A stretch of DNA of 34,797 nucleotides. Origin: Myxococcales bacterium. Its GTDB lineage: Bacteria; Myxococcota_A; Polyangia; Polyangiales; Polyangiaceae. Position 1 is the stretch's first letter. Every line of letters begins with the position of its first letter. This document shows, piece after piece, positions 10,145 to 19,116 of the stretch. The position numbers were made by a program, and so were the translations under genes. The notes below the pieces were generated by a model, which worked only from the letters and a program-made list of their open reading frames with translations, made no database searches and was not told the DNA's origin. Where the stretch lies: NCBI GenBank assembly GCA_003153495.1, contig PLYU01000183.1, forward strand, positions 1-34,797, given 5' to 3'.

Positions 10145-10579
10145 ATGCGCAGCGTCTTGGTCGTGGAGGACTCCGTCTCGGCCCGGGCGTTCGTCCGGGC
10201 GGTGCTCGAGTCTCCGGAGTTCGCGGCGAAGAACGGGGGCTGCGAGGTGCTCGAGGCGACCTCCGGCTTCGACGCCATGCGGATGCTGCCGCGCGGCCCC
10301 TACGACCTCATCATCACGGACATCAACATGTCCGACATCAACGGGCTCGAGCTGGTCCACTTCATCCGCAAGTCGGCGCATCACGCGAAGACGCCGCTGC
10401 TCATCATCTCGAGCCTGGGGGCTCCCGAGGACGTCGCCCGCGGCCTGGCGCTCGGAGCGGACGTCTACCTCGCCAAGCCGTTCACGTCTGTCCAGCTCGC
10501 GGACGCTTGCGCGCGCCTGCTCGATGCGGCGCGCCGGCACGCCGCTCACCCCAGCGAACCGCCGTCCAGCGGGGCATAG
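10145..10579 (+). CDS. CheY-like response regulator
   Basis: SVLVVEDSVSARAFVRAVL, DLIITDINMSDINGLELV, TPLLIISS, KPFT: single receiver domain. Confidence 0.92.
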   Translation: MRSVLVVEDSVSARAFVRAVLESPEFAAKNGGCEVLEATSGFDAMRMLPRGPYDLIITDINMSDINGLELVHFIRKSAHHAKTPLLIISSLGAPEDVARGLALGADVYLAKPFTSVQLADACARLLDAARRHAAHPSEPPSSGA

Positions 10580-10583
10580 CGCC

Positions 10584-12752
10584 ATGGTCGAGGGCGGCGG
10601 CGGTCGCATTGACCCTGGTGACAAGGCGCGAGACGAGTTCCTCAGCGAAGCGCAGGAGCTCGTCGATGGCCTCGGGCGCGATCTGCTCAAGCTCGACGAG
10701 ACGGTGAAGAAAGGCCAGCTCGATCCGGAGCTCGTCAACGACCTGTTCCGCGCCGTGCACACGCTCAAGGGGCTCTCCGGCCTCTTCGGGGTGACGCGGA
10801 TGGCGGGCCTCTCGCACCAGCTCGAGGACGTCCTCGACGACCTCCGCCTCGGTCGGGTGGAGCTCGGCACTCCCGTCCTCGACCTCCTCTTTCGAGCCGT
10901 CTCCGCGTATGGCCGCATCCTCGCTGCGGAGAAAGGACAGCTCGAGGAGCCGGCGCAGGAGGTCGAGCAGCTTCTCCTTTTGCTGGGCCAGGTGGCGATG
11001 CGCAAGACGGGCGGAGTCGCCGGGCCCGCGGCGCTCTATGACCTCGACCCGGGGCTCTTCGGGGTCTTGACCGAATACGAAGAGCACCGGCTCCGGAGCA
11101 ACGTGCAGCAAGGGCTCGCGCTCTACCGGATCCGCGCTCGCTTCTCCCTGCTGACGATCGACAGCGCGCTCGACGAGCTGAAGGCGGCCGCGAGGCCCCA
11201 CGGGGAAATCATCACGTACCTGCCCACCGGGTCCGGCGCGGACGCCGACGCGATCGAGCTGGAGATTCTCATGGCCAGCCGCGCCTCGATCGACGTGCTC
11301 CGGACCGCCGTCGAGCGGCCGGACGTCACGCTCGAGGTCGTGCGTCGCCGGGAGGCGCCCGGCCCCGTCTCGCTTCCGCCCTCGCCCGCGACGATCCGGC
11401 CGACGACCCCGCCCCTGGCCGAGGCGCCGCTGCGAGCCTCGCTCTCGCGGAGGCCCCCGGTCGGCGGCGAAGGAGTGGAGATGTCGCTCCGTTCGGTCAC
11501 GCAGACGGTCAGGGTCGACATCCGCAAGCTGGACCGGCTCATGACGATCGTCGGCGAGCTGGCGATCGTGAAGACGGCCATCGCCAAGCTCACCGAGCGC
11601 GCGCGCCGCCGCTCGACGGGCCCGCGCGAGCTCGCCGTCGAGCTGCAGCGCCTGAACCGCACCTTCGAGCGGCATCTCGCCCAGATGCAGGGGGGGATCC
11701 TCGAGGTCCGGATGGTGCCTCTCGGCCAGGTGTTCGACAAGCTGGCCCGCGTCGTTCGCCAGATCTCGCGCGAGCACGACCGCGAGGTGAACCTCGTCGT
11801 GACGGGCGCGGAGACCGAGATCGACAAGCTCATCGTGGAGGAGCTGAGCGATCCGCTCATGCACATGATCCGCAACGCGATCGGTCACGGGATCGAGAGC
11901 CGCGACGAGCGGCTGACGGCGGGCAAGCCGGCGGTCGGGACCATCGCGCTCAATGCCTTCCAGAAGGGGAACCATGTCGTCATCGAAATCGAGGACGATG
12001 GCGCCGGAATGAACCCCGAGGCGATCATCGCGGCGGCAATCCGGCGCGGGATCGTCACCGGCGACGAGGCGCGGGCGCTGACCACGCGCGAGGTCCTGGC
12101 TCTGGTCTTCATGCCGGGGTTCACGACGACGGAGACCGCCACCGACCTGAGCGGCCGGGGCATGGGGCTGGACGTCGTGAAGACCAACATGGGGAAGCTC
12201 GGCGGTGTCGTCGACATTGCGAGCGAGCTCGGCATCGGCACGAAGATGACGATCACTCTGCCGATCACCCTGGCGATCATCAACGTGCTGCTCGTGGAGG
12301 TCCGCGGGCGACTGTTCGCGGTACCCCTCGCCAACGTCGAGGAGGCCATCGCTCTCGACGCCGCCCAGGTTCGAACGATCGAGTCGCGTGAGGTGCTGAG
12401 CGTGCGAGGCACGTCGATCCCTCTCTGTCGGCTGGGCCACCTCTTCGATCTGACTCGCGAGGAAAGCTCCAGGGGGCGCGCGTTCGTCGTCATCGCAAGG
12501 ATCGCGAACCGCCGTCTGGGCTTCGTCGTCGACGAGCTGGTCGGCCAGCAGGACATCGTGATCAAGCCGCTCGGTCGGTCGCTTCACGCGGTGCGCGGCT
12601 TCGCCGGAGCCACCGAGCTCGGTGACCAGCGCGTCGCGCTCGTGCTCGACGTCGGGGCTCTCACCGAGGAGGTGCTCATCCCGGTGGAGAATCGCTTCTT
12701 CGCGACGGTCGACGATCCGGGCCGTCGCTTCGCGCGTATCGGAGGAGAGTGA
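10584..12752 (+). CDS. cheA: Chemotaxis histidine kinase CheA
   Basis: Hpt motif VHTLKGLSGLFG; dimerisation and ATPase motifs DPLMHMIRNAIGHGIESRDER, IEDDGAGMNPE, DLSGRGMGLDVVKTNM; C-terminal CheW-like domain. Confidence 0.94.
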   Translation: MVEGGGGRIDPGDKARDEFLSEAQELVDGLGRDLLKLDETVKKGQLDPELVNDLFRAVHTLKGLSGLFGVTRMAGLSHQLEDVLDDLRLGRVELGTPVLDLLFRAVSAYGRILAAEKGQLEEPAQEVEQLLLLLGQVAMRKTGGVAGPAALYDLDPGLFGVLTEYEEHRLRSNVQQGLALYRIRARFSLLTIDSALDELKAAARPHGEIITYLPTGSGADADAIELEILMASRASIDVLRTAVERPDVTLEVVRRREAPGPVSLPPSPATIRPTTPPLAEAPLRASLSRRPPVGGEGVEMSLRSVTQTVRVDIRKLDRLMTIVGELAIVKTAIAKLTERARRRSTGPRELAVELQRLNRTFERHLAQMQGGILEVRMVPLGQVFDKLARVVRQISREHDREVNLVVTGAETEIDKLIVEELSDPLMHMIRNAIGHGIESRDERLTAGKPAVGTIALNAFQKGNHVVIEIEDDGAGMNPEAIIAAAIRRGIVTGDEARALTTREVLALVFMPGFTTTETATDLSGRGMGLDVVKTNMGKLGGVVDIASELGIGTKMTITLPITLAIINVLLVEVRGRLFAVPLANVEEAIALDAAQVRTIESREVLSVRGTSIPLCRLGHLFDLTREESSRGRAFVVIARIANRRLGFVVDELVGQQDIVIKPLGRSLHAVRGFAGATELGDQRVALVLDVGALTEEVLIPVENRFFATVDDPGRRFARIGGE

Positions 12753-12755
12753 CGC

Positions 12756-13268
12756 ATGGGAGTGCCCGTCCATACGCGTACCGAGAGGCGCGCAGCGCGG
12801 CGCGCAGGCGAGGGCGGCAGGCGGATCGAGTATCTCGCGTTCCGTCTCGCCGGTGAGTCCTACGCGGTCCAGATCGCCGATCTCGCGGAGATCCTGAAGC
12901 CGCCGCCGATCACGGAGGTCCCGCGTGCTCCCTGGGCGGTGCTCGGTCTCGTCAGCGTCCGGGGCCGCCTCGTGACGGTCATCGACCTCCGGCGGCGGCT
13001 CCACATCGCCAGAGCGTCGGGCGACAGCGTGGCGGCGCTCGACCCCAAGGCGCGCATCTTGCTCACGGACGTCGGGAGCGGCGAGCAGATCGGGCTCCTG
13101 GTCGACGAGGTGCAAGAAGTGTGGAGGCTGGCCCCCGAGCAGATCGAGTCGCCCGACGCCCTGGGCGGGGTGGAGCCCGGGCACATCGCGGGGATCGGGC
13201 GTCCGGCGGGGGTCGACGGCCCGATCTTGATCCTGCTCGACCTCCGGCCGCTGCTGGCGGCGCCCTGA
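12756..13268 (+). CDS. cheW: Chemotaxis protein CheW (first copy)
   Basis: EYLAFRLAGESYAVQIADLAEILKPPPITEVPRAPWAVLGLVSVRGRLVTVIDLRRRL and IGLLVDEVQEVWRL. Confidence 0.9.
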   Translation: MGVPVHTRTERRAARRAGEGGRRIEYLAFRLAGESYAVQIADLAEILKPPPITEVPRAPWAVLGLVSVRGRLVTVIDLRRRLHIARASGDSVAALDPKARILLTDVGSGEQIGLLVDEVQEVWRLAPEQIESPDALGGVEPGHIAGIGRPAGVDGPILILLDLRPLLAAP

Positions 13269-13284
13269 ATCGAGGAGGCAGGGA

Positions 13285-13803
13285 ATGGAGCACCGCCTGC
13301 GCCACGATCCGTCGAAGAACCTCGTAGGCTTCGTCGTCGACGACGTCAACTACGCGGTCCCCATCGCGCGCGTGAAGGAGATCGCGAACCCGGGCCAGAT
13401 GGTCGCCCTCCCCGACCCCCCCCACGGTGTCGTCGGGGTAGCCGACTACCGCGGCGAGGTGATCCCGGTGCTCGATCTGCGGGCACGATTCGGGCTGCCG
13501 ACCGCCGTCGCCACGCGTAGAACGAAGTGGATCGTCGTGGACGCCGCAGGCAGGCTCATGGCGGTGGTCGTCGACGCGGCCACCGAGGTCTTCGGCACCG
13601 GCGGGGTGGACCTTCGCCCACCGCCGTCGCTCGCCCGCGGCGACGACCTCCGCGGGATCGGCGGCGTGGCCACGCACAACGGCGAGCTGGTGTTCGTCCT
13701 GGATACCGCGAGGCTGCGGGACATCGTCGAACCGCTCGCCGCCGTCGGCCACATCGGGCAGGGTACCCGCGTGACCAGCTTGCCACCGGGAACGCCGACG
13801 TGA
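13285..13803 (+). CDS. cheW: Chemotaxis protein CheW (second copy)
   Basis: LVGFVVDDVNYAVPIARVKEIANPGQMVALPDPPHGVVGVADYRGEVIPVLDLRARFGL; CheW-like. Confidence 0.9.
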   Translation: MEHRLRHDPSKNLVGFVVDDVNYAVPIARVKEIANPGQMVALPDPPHGVVGVADYRGEVIPVLDLRARFGLPTAVATRRTKWIVVDAAGRLMAVVVDAATEVFGTGGVDLRPPPSLARGDDLRGIGGVATHNGELVFVLDTARLRDIVEPLAAVGHIGQGTRVTSLPPGTPT

Positions 13804-15926
13804 ACGAGGAAGCCTCCGCCGTAGGCCGGTTGCTGGATGAAGCCGAGCCCGAGGCACGGCGCGTCGCCGTGGGAAGGATCGCCGCCATGAGCGGGCGTGA
13901 GGCGCCCGACCTGCTCCTGCGCGCCCTGGGGGACGACGACTGGCGCGTGCGCAAGGAGGCCACGGGCGTGGCGCCGGCTCTCCAGCCGCGCGAGGAGGTC
14001 GTCGCTGCGCTGGTCGCCGCGCTGGAGGACACGGTCAACATCGGTCTGCGCAACGCGGCGGTGGACGCGCTGATCGAGATCGGGTCCGACGCGGTAGCCA
14101 CGGTGATCGGGGCGCTCGTGCGGTTCGACGCAGACGCGCGCAAGCTTGCGGTGGAGGTCCTCGGCGGCGCGTCGGACCCTCGCGCGATCGACGCCGTGGT
14201 GCGGTCGCTCGACGACGAAGACGCGAACGTGCGCGTCGCGGCGGCCGAGGCGCTGGGCAACGCGGCCATCGCCGGCGCCCCGGCGCGTGTCCGGGCGACG
14301 GAGGCGCTGGTGGCAGCGCTCGCCACCAACGATACGTTCGTCAAGATCGCCGCGCTCGAGTCGCTCTCTCGCCTGGAGGCCCGCCTGCCGTGGAAGGTCT
14401 TCGAGCCGCACGCGACCGATCCGCTGCTCCGGCGATACTCGATCGCCGCGGCCTCCGGCTCGCGGGAGATCGACGCGGTGCGTGCGCTGGCGAGGGCTGC
14501 CGCCGACGAGTCGGCGACCGTTGCGCGAGAGGCGCTCGTGGCGCTGGGGGACATGATCGCCGCGGAGCCAGCCGATGAAGCGCTCCTCGGCTGCGTGAGC
14601 GAGGCTCTCGCCGCGTCCGCGGCCGGGCGCGCGAGCGCCAGGCGGGCCGCTCGCGAGTGGGACGACACTCGCAAGCGAAGCGGCGCGCTGCTCGTGCTCG
14701 GCCTGCTCGGGGCAACCGAGGACGTCTCGGTCCTCGTCGAGGCGCTGGGGGAGGACGACGTCGCCGAGCGCGCGGACCTCGCTCTCCGCCTCTTCGGCAA
14801 GGGCGCGGTCAAGCCTCTGCTGGCTGCCGCCCGGGACTCGAAGCCTTCGCTGCGGGCCGCGGCGCTTGCGCTGGCCGCATCCATGGTCGGGGGTAGCTCG
14901 CCGCCGAGCGAGAGAACCGACCTGGCGCAGGTCCGCGCAGCCCTCCGGAACGTGCTGGAGGACGCCTCGCCCGAGGTGCTCTCGAGCGCGCTCGAGGCCC
15001 TCGGGCAGCTGGGTGACGCCCGCGACCTCAAGCGCGTCGCGGCTCTCACGAACCACACCGACGAGCGCGTGGCGGCGGCGGCGACGAACGCCGTGTCCGA
15101 GCTGGCCGCGCGCCATGTGACGGCCGCGCGCACGCTGCTGAGGGCGGCACGCAAGGAGCGGGATCCGCTCGTGCTCGTGTGCGTCTTGCTCGGGGCGATC
15201 GGTCCCGTCCAGAAGCTCCGCGAGGACGACGTGCACGTCCTGCAGCTCGCGCTCGCGCACGACAGCCCGCGCGTACGTCGTGCGGCGATCGAGGCGCTGG
15301 CGCATTCGCGGAGCGACACGGCTGCCGACGCCGTCGTCTTCGCGCTCGCCGACGAGGAGCACCAAGTGCAGCTCGCGGCCGTGAGGGCTCTCGGTCGCCT
15401 CGGGCGGACGGAGCCACTCGTGGGCGTGACGGCGTCCTCCGGCGACCCCGTTCTCGCTGCCGCCGCCCTCCGCGCTCTGAGCGAAGCCGATCCCGAGCGT
15501 GCTCTCGCCGCGGCCGCACCTCTCGTCGGGCACGCCGACGCCGCGATCGCCTGCGCGGCGGTCGAGGCGCTCGGTCGGCTCCGGGCCTCGACCTCGGCGG
15601 GCATCGTCGCCACCTGCGAGCGGGCCCTCCTTGCCGCGCTCGACCACGGCGAGGCAGAAGTCGTCAAGCTGGCCCTGTCCTTCATCGGCGAGAGGGCCGC
15701 GGCGGCCACCTTCGCGCGGGTCGGCCTCTGCCTCGATCACCGCTGGTGGGATGTTCGCCGCGCCGCAGCGGAGCTGCTCGGCCGCGACCGCACGCCTCGC
15801 GCCGAGTCCATCCTTCGCGCGCGCTACGGGCGCGAGACGGACCCGGTGGTGCGCGACGCCATCGCCGAGGCGCTGAGTCTGCGGACGCCCGAGGAGACCA
15901 GCGAGGGCAGCGAGGAAGGGACGTAG
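13800..15926 (+). CDS. HEAT-repeat protein encoded inside the chemosensory operon (about 708 aa)
   Basis: Many degenerate Ala-rich helical repeats (DDDWRVRKEATGVAPAL, DEDANVRVAAAEALGNAAI, HDSPRVRRAAIEALAHSRS, DEEHQVQLAAVRALGRLG). GTG start overlaps the upstream cheW stop (GTGA). Confidence 0.88.
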   Translation: MNEEASAVGRLLDEAEPEARRVAVGRIAAMSGREAPDLLLRALGDDDWRVRKEATGVAPALQPREEVVAALVAALEDTVNIGLRNAAVDALIEIGSDAVATVIGALVRFDADARKLAVEVLGGASDPRAIDAVVRSLDDEDANVRVAAAEALGNAAIAGAPARVRATEALVAALATNDTFVKIAALESLSRLEARLPWKVFEPHATDPLLRRYSIAAASGSREIDAVRALARAAADESATVAREALVALGDMIAAEPADEALLGCVSEALAASAAGRASARRAAREWDDTRKRSGALLVLGLLGATEDVSVLVEALGEDDVAERADLALRLFGKGAVKPLLAAARDSKPSLRAAALALAASMVGGSSPPSERTDLAQVRAALRNVLEDASPEVLSSALEALGQLGDARDLKRVAALTNHTDERVAAAATNAVSELAARHVTAARTLLRAARKERDPLVLVCVLLGAIGPVQKLREDDVHVLQLALAHDSPRVRRAAIEALAHSRSDTAADAVVFALADEEHQVQLAAVRALGRLGRTEPLVGVTASSGDPVLAAAALRALSEADPERALAAAAPLVGHADAAIACAAVEALGRLRASTSAGIVATCERALLAALDHGEAEVVKLALSFIGERAAAATFARVGLCLDHRWWDVRRAAAELLGRDRTPRAESILRARYGRETDPVVRDAIAEALSLRTPEETSEGSEEGT

Positions 15927-16858
15927 TGCGCCGCTCGCCCCGCCCTGGCGACGGCATCGCGTTGAAACCCGACGAGTTTCGGCTGCTGCGGGATCTGTTC
16001 GCCTCCAGGACGGGCCTCCACTTCGGGCCAGAGTCGCGCTTCACGCTCGAGAGGCGCCTCCGCGAACGTCTGAGCGTCCTCGAGCTCGCGAGCTTCGCCG
16101 AGTACCACCACTACCTGCGCTTCGGCGCCAGCGCGGCCGACGAATGGGACGCGGCTGTGGACCTGTTGACGACGAATGAGACTTACTTCTTTCGCGAGGA
16201 GCGGCAGCTCCGCGCGGTGGAGAACGAAGTGTTTCCGATGCTCCGGGACGCCACCCTCCTCCGCCGCCGGCTCGTCATCTGGAGCGCCGGGTGCTCCACG
16301 GGCGAGGAGGCGTACACGATCGCGATCCTGCTCCACCAGTCAGGCCTGTTTCCCCGTCGCGCCACGGCCGCGAGCCCCGACCGCTGGGACGTCCGCGTCC
16401 ACGGCATCGACATCTCGCACCGCTGCGTGTCGGCGGCCCGTCGAGGTGCTTACGGAGAGCGGAGCTTCCGGGCTACCCCCAGCGAGGCGCGCGCGGCCTT
16501 CTTCCAGCAGCGCGAGGGGGGATGGCACGTGACGGACACGATCCGCCAGCTCTGCACGTTCAGCCAGATGAACCTCCTCGACGCTGACCGCTCTCGCGTT
16601 CTGCGCAACGCCGACGCCATATTCTGCAGGAACGTGCTGATCTACCTCGACGCGCGCGCGAGGAAGGCCGCCATCGAGCTACTCTACGAGCACCTCAGCC
16701 CCGGAGGGATCCTGCTCTTGGGCCATTCCGAGTCCTTGCTGAACGTCTCGACTGCGTTCGAGCTACTACACTTGCGCGACGATCTCGTGTACCGAAAGCC
16801 CATCTCGGCACCGGCCCTCGACGTACGGCCCCGCACGGACGTGGACCCATCTCCATGA
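15926..16858 (+). CDS. cheR: Chemotaxis protein methyltransferase CheR
   Basis: FRLLRDLFASRTGLHF, TTNETYFFREERQL, WSAGCSTGEEAYTIAILL, DAIFCRNVLIYLD. GTG start inferred at 15926. Confidence 0.93.
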   Translation: MRRSPRPGDGIALKPDEFRLLRDLFASRTGLHFGPESRFTLERRLRERLSVLELASFAEYHHYLRFGASAADEWDAAVDLLTTNETYFFREERQLRAVENEVFPMLRDATLLRRRLVIWSAGCSTGEEAYTIAILLHQSGLFPRRATAASPDRWDVRVHGIDISHRCVSAARRGAYGERSFRATPSEARAAFFQQREGGWHVTDTIRQLCTFSQMNLLDADRSRVLRNADAIFCRNVLIYLDARARKAAIELLYEHLSPGGILLLGHSESLLNVSTAFELLHLRDDLVYRKPISAPALDVRPRTDVDPSP

Positions 16859-17946
16859 CCACTCCCGCCGCCCCTGCCGTCCCGCCCATCCGGCTCCTCG
16901 TCGTCGATGATTCCGCCTACAACCGGCGGAACATCGCGGAGGTCTTCGCGGCCCATCCGGAGGTCGAGGTCGTCGGCAAGGCGGCCGACGGCGAGGAGGC
17001 GCTCAAGCTGGTGACCCTCCTCAGGCCCGACGTCATCACGCTCGACCTGGAGATGCCGCGCATGGACGGCTTCACCTTCCTGCGGATTCTGATGGCCAAG
17101 GCGCCCACGCCTGTCATCGTCGTGAGCAGCTACTCGCAGCGCGAGAACGTGTTCAAGGCCCTGGAGCTCGGCGCGCTGGACTTCGTTCCGAAGCCGGACA
17201 GAGTCGGGCCCGACTCGCCGGACTTGCGCGAAGAGATCCTCCAGAAGGTGCTCCTGGTGCGGTCGCTGCGTCCGTCGTTCGTCCCATCGATGCTGATCCG
17301 CAAGCAGGTCAGCGGCTCGTTCTCGCCGGAGGGCGAGCCGACCGGCTTCGACGGCGCCCAGCCCGGGCCGACCCCCTATCGCCCGCCGCGCATCGTCGTC
17401 GCCATTGCGAGCTCGACGGGGGGGCCGAGCGCGTTGCTCCAACTCTTCGGGAAGCTCACGGCGACCACCGGAGCGGCGTTCCTCGTAGCGCAGCACATGC
17501 CCGACAAGTTCACGCGGACCTTCGCCGAGCGGCTCGACAAGCGGGGCCCCGTGCGGACCCTCGAGGCGAGTGACGGAGACGTCCTGGCGCCGGCGACCGG
17601 GTTCGTCTGTCCAGGGCGGAGGTGCATGGAGCTGGTGATCCGGGGAGCGGAGCTCAAGCTCCTCGTCGGCCCGGCCGCTGCGGGCGACAAGTACGTGCCG
17701 AGCGCCGACAGGCTCTTCAAGAGTGTGGCCCCCCTGGGCGCACGCTGCGTCGGCGTGATCCTGACCGGGATGGGAGACGACGGGGTGGAGGGGGCGAGAT
17801 CGATCCGCCAGGCGGGGGGCGTCGTCATCGCCGAGTCCAAGGAAACAGCCATCGTCAACGGGATGCCCGGGGCGGCTGTGAGGGCTGGGGTCGCGAGCGA
17901 GGTTCTCCCGCTGCCCGCGATCGGCGACTACCTCGCGAAGCTGTGA
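16855..17946 (+). CDS. cheB: Chemotaxis response regulator protein-glutamate methylesterase CheB
   Basis: Receiver ([29 protein letters not shown]) plus methylesterase domain with [46 protein letters not shown] overlap with cheR. Confidence 0.94.
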   Translation: MTTPAAPAVPPIRLLVVDDSAYNRRNIAEVFAAHPEVEVVGKAADGEEALKLVTLLRPDVITLDLEMPRMDGFTFLRILMAKAPTPVIVVSSYSQRENVFKALELGALDFVPKPDRVGPDSPDLREEILQKVLLVRSLRPSFVPSMLIRKQVSGSFSPEGEPTGFDGAQPGPTPYRPPRIVVAIASSTGGPSALLQLFGKLTATTGAAFLVAQHMPDKFTRTFAERLDKRGPVRTLEASDGDVLAPATGFVCPGRRCMELVIRGAELKLLVGPAAAGDKYVPSADRLFKSVAPLGARCVGVILTGMGDDGVEGARSIRQAGGVVIAESKETAIVNGMPGAAVRAGVASEVLPLPAIGDYLAKL

Positions 17947-19025
17947 TGGCGAAGCGTCAACCACCCCCGGCTCCGGACGCCGCCGCTCGCGCGGTCGACG
18001 CGTCGGAGCACGGCGACGACGGTCTCGTCGACCGAACCCTTCGTCCCCGGACGTTCGACGACTACGTCGGCCAGACCAAGCACAAGGACAACCTTCGCGT
18101 GTTCGTCGAGGCCGCGAAGCGGCGCGGCGAGCCGCTGGACCACGTGCTGCTGTCCGGGCCTCCTGGCCTCGGCAAGACGACGCTCGCGCACATCCTCGCG
18201 CACGAGATGGGGACGCAGCTCGTTTCGACGAGCGGTCCGGTGATCGAGCACAAAGGGGCGCTCGCTGCGCTGCTCACGACGAAGCTCCAGAAGAACGACA
18301 TCCTGTTCGTCGACGAGATTCACCGTCTGAATCCCGTGGTCGAGGAGAGCCTGTACCCCGCGCTCGACGAGTCTGTCTTCGACGTCATGACCGGCGAGGG
18401 GGCGTTCGCGAGCGCGGTGCGCATCACGCTCCAGCCGTTCACGCTCGTCGGCGCCACGACTCGGACCGGCTTGCTCACGGCCCCGCTCCTCTCGCGCTTC
18501 GGGCACGTCGTCCGGCTCGACTTCTACCCGCCCGAGGACCTCGCGCAGATCGTCCTTCGCAGCGCGAAGCTTCTGGGCGTCGCCATCGAGCAGGAGGCCG
18601 CCCACGAGATCGCCCGCCGATCGCGCGGCACTCCGCGCGTCGCGAACCGCCTGCTGAGGCGCGTACGCGACTTCGCGGAGGTCCTGGGAACCGGCCGGAT
18701 CGACCTCGCGAGGGTGCGTCATGCCTGCGAGAGGCTCGAGGTGGACGTGGCGGGCCTGGACGACATGGACCGTCGCTACCTCTCGGTGGTGATCGACCAC
18801 TACGACGGTGGCCCCGTCGGCGTCGACGCGCTCGCCGCGGCCCTGGCAGAGCCGCGGGACACCCTCGAGGACGTCGTGGAGCCGTTCCTCCTCCAGCAAG
18901 GCTACGTGGGCCGCACGCCCAGGGGGCGGGTGGCCAACCGCAAGGCGTACGAGGCGCTCGGCAAGTCGCCGCCGGCGGGCGGCGGCGGGCGTCCGCCCCA
19001 GGCAGACCTCTTCGACGAGGAATGA
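17946..19025 (+). CDS. ruvB: Holliday junction branch migration DNA helicase RuvB
   Basis: [44 protein letters not shown] (Walker A), [42 protein letters not shown]-terminal [19 protein letters not shown]. Confidence 0.95.
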   Translation: MAKRQPPPAPDAAARAVDASEHGDDGLVDRTLRPRTFDDYVGQTKHKDNLRVFVEAAKRRGEPLDHVLLSGPPGLGKTTLAHILAHEMGTQLVSTSGPVIEHKGALAALLTTKLQKNDILFVDEIHRLNPVVEESLYPALDESVFDVMTGEGAFASAVRITLQPFTLVGATTRTGLLTAPLLSRFGHVVRLDFYPPEDLAQIVLRSAKLLGVAIEQEAAHEIARRSRGTPRVANRLLRRVRDFAEVLGTGRIDLARVRHACERLEVDVAGLDDMDRRYLSVVIDHYDGGPVGVDALAAALAEPRDTLEDVVEPFLLQQGYVGRTPRGRVANRKAYEALGKSPPAGGGGRPPQADLFDEE

Positions 19026-19079
19026 CCGGCCCCCCGCGTCGCCGTTTTGACTAGGTGCGTCGTAATATTGGGGCATCGG

Positions 19080-19109
19080 TTGCCCGCTCCGGCTGCGGGC
19101 GCGTACACT
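19080..19109 (+). promoter_or_regulatory. Possible sigma70-type promoter immediately upstream of the GTG start at 19117
   Basis: TTGCCC (19080-19085), 18-bp spacer, TACACT (19104-19109). Confidence 0.3.
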
Positions 19110-19116
19110 TTGAGGC

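Noticed and set aside
10482-13349. 955-aa antisense ORF opposite cheA/cheW
   Set aside because: Low-complexity R/D/E/H-rich translation with no motif; typical shadow ORF opposite a GC-rich coding gene with clear CheA/CheW motifs.
13446-15740. 764-aa antisense ORF opposite the HEAT-repeat gene
   Set aside because: Shadow ORF without motifs; the sense frame has regular HEAT-like repeats and coupled starts.
19047-19068. TTGACT ... TAATAT as a promoter for the hybrid sensor gene
   Set aside because: Spacer is only 10 bp; not a valid sigma70 arrangement.
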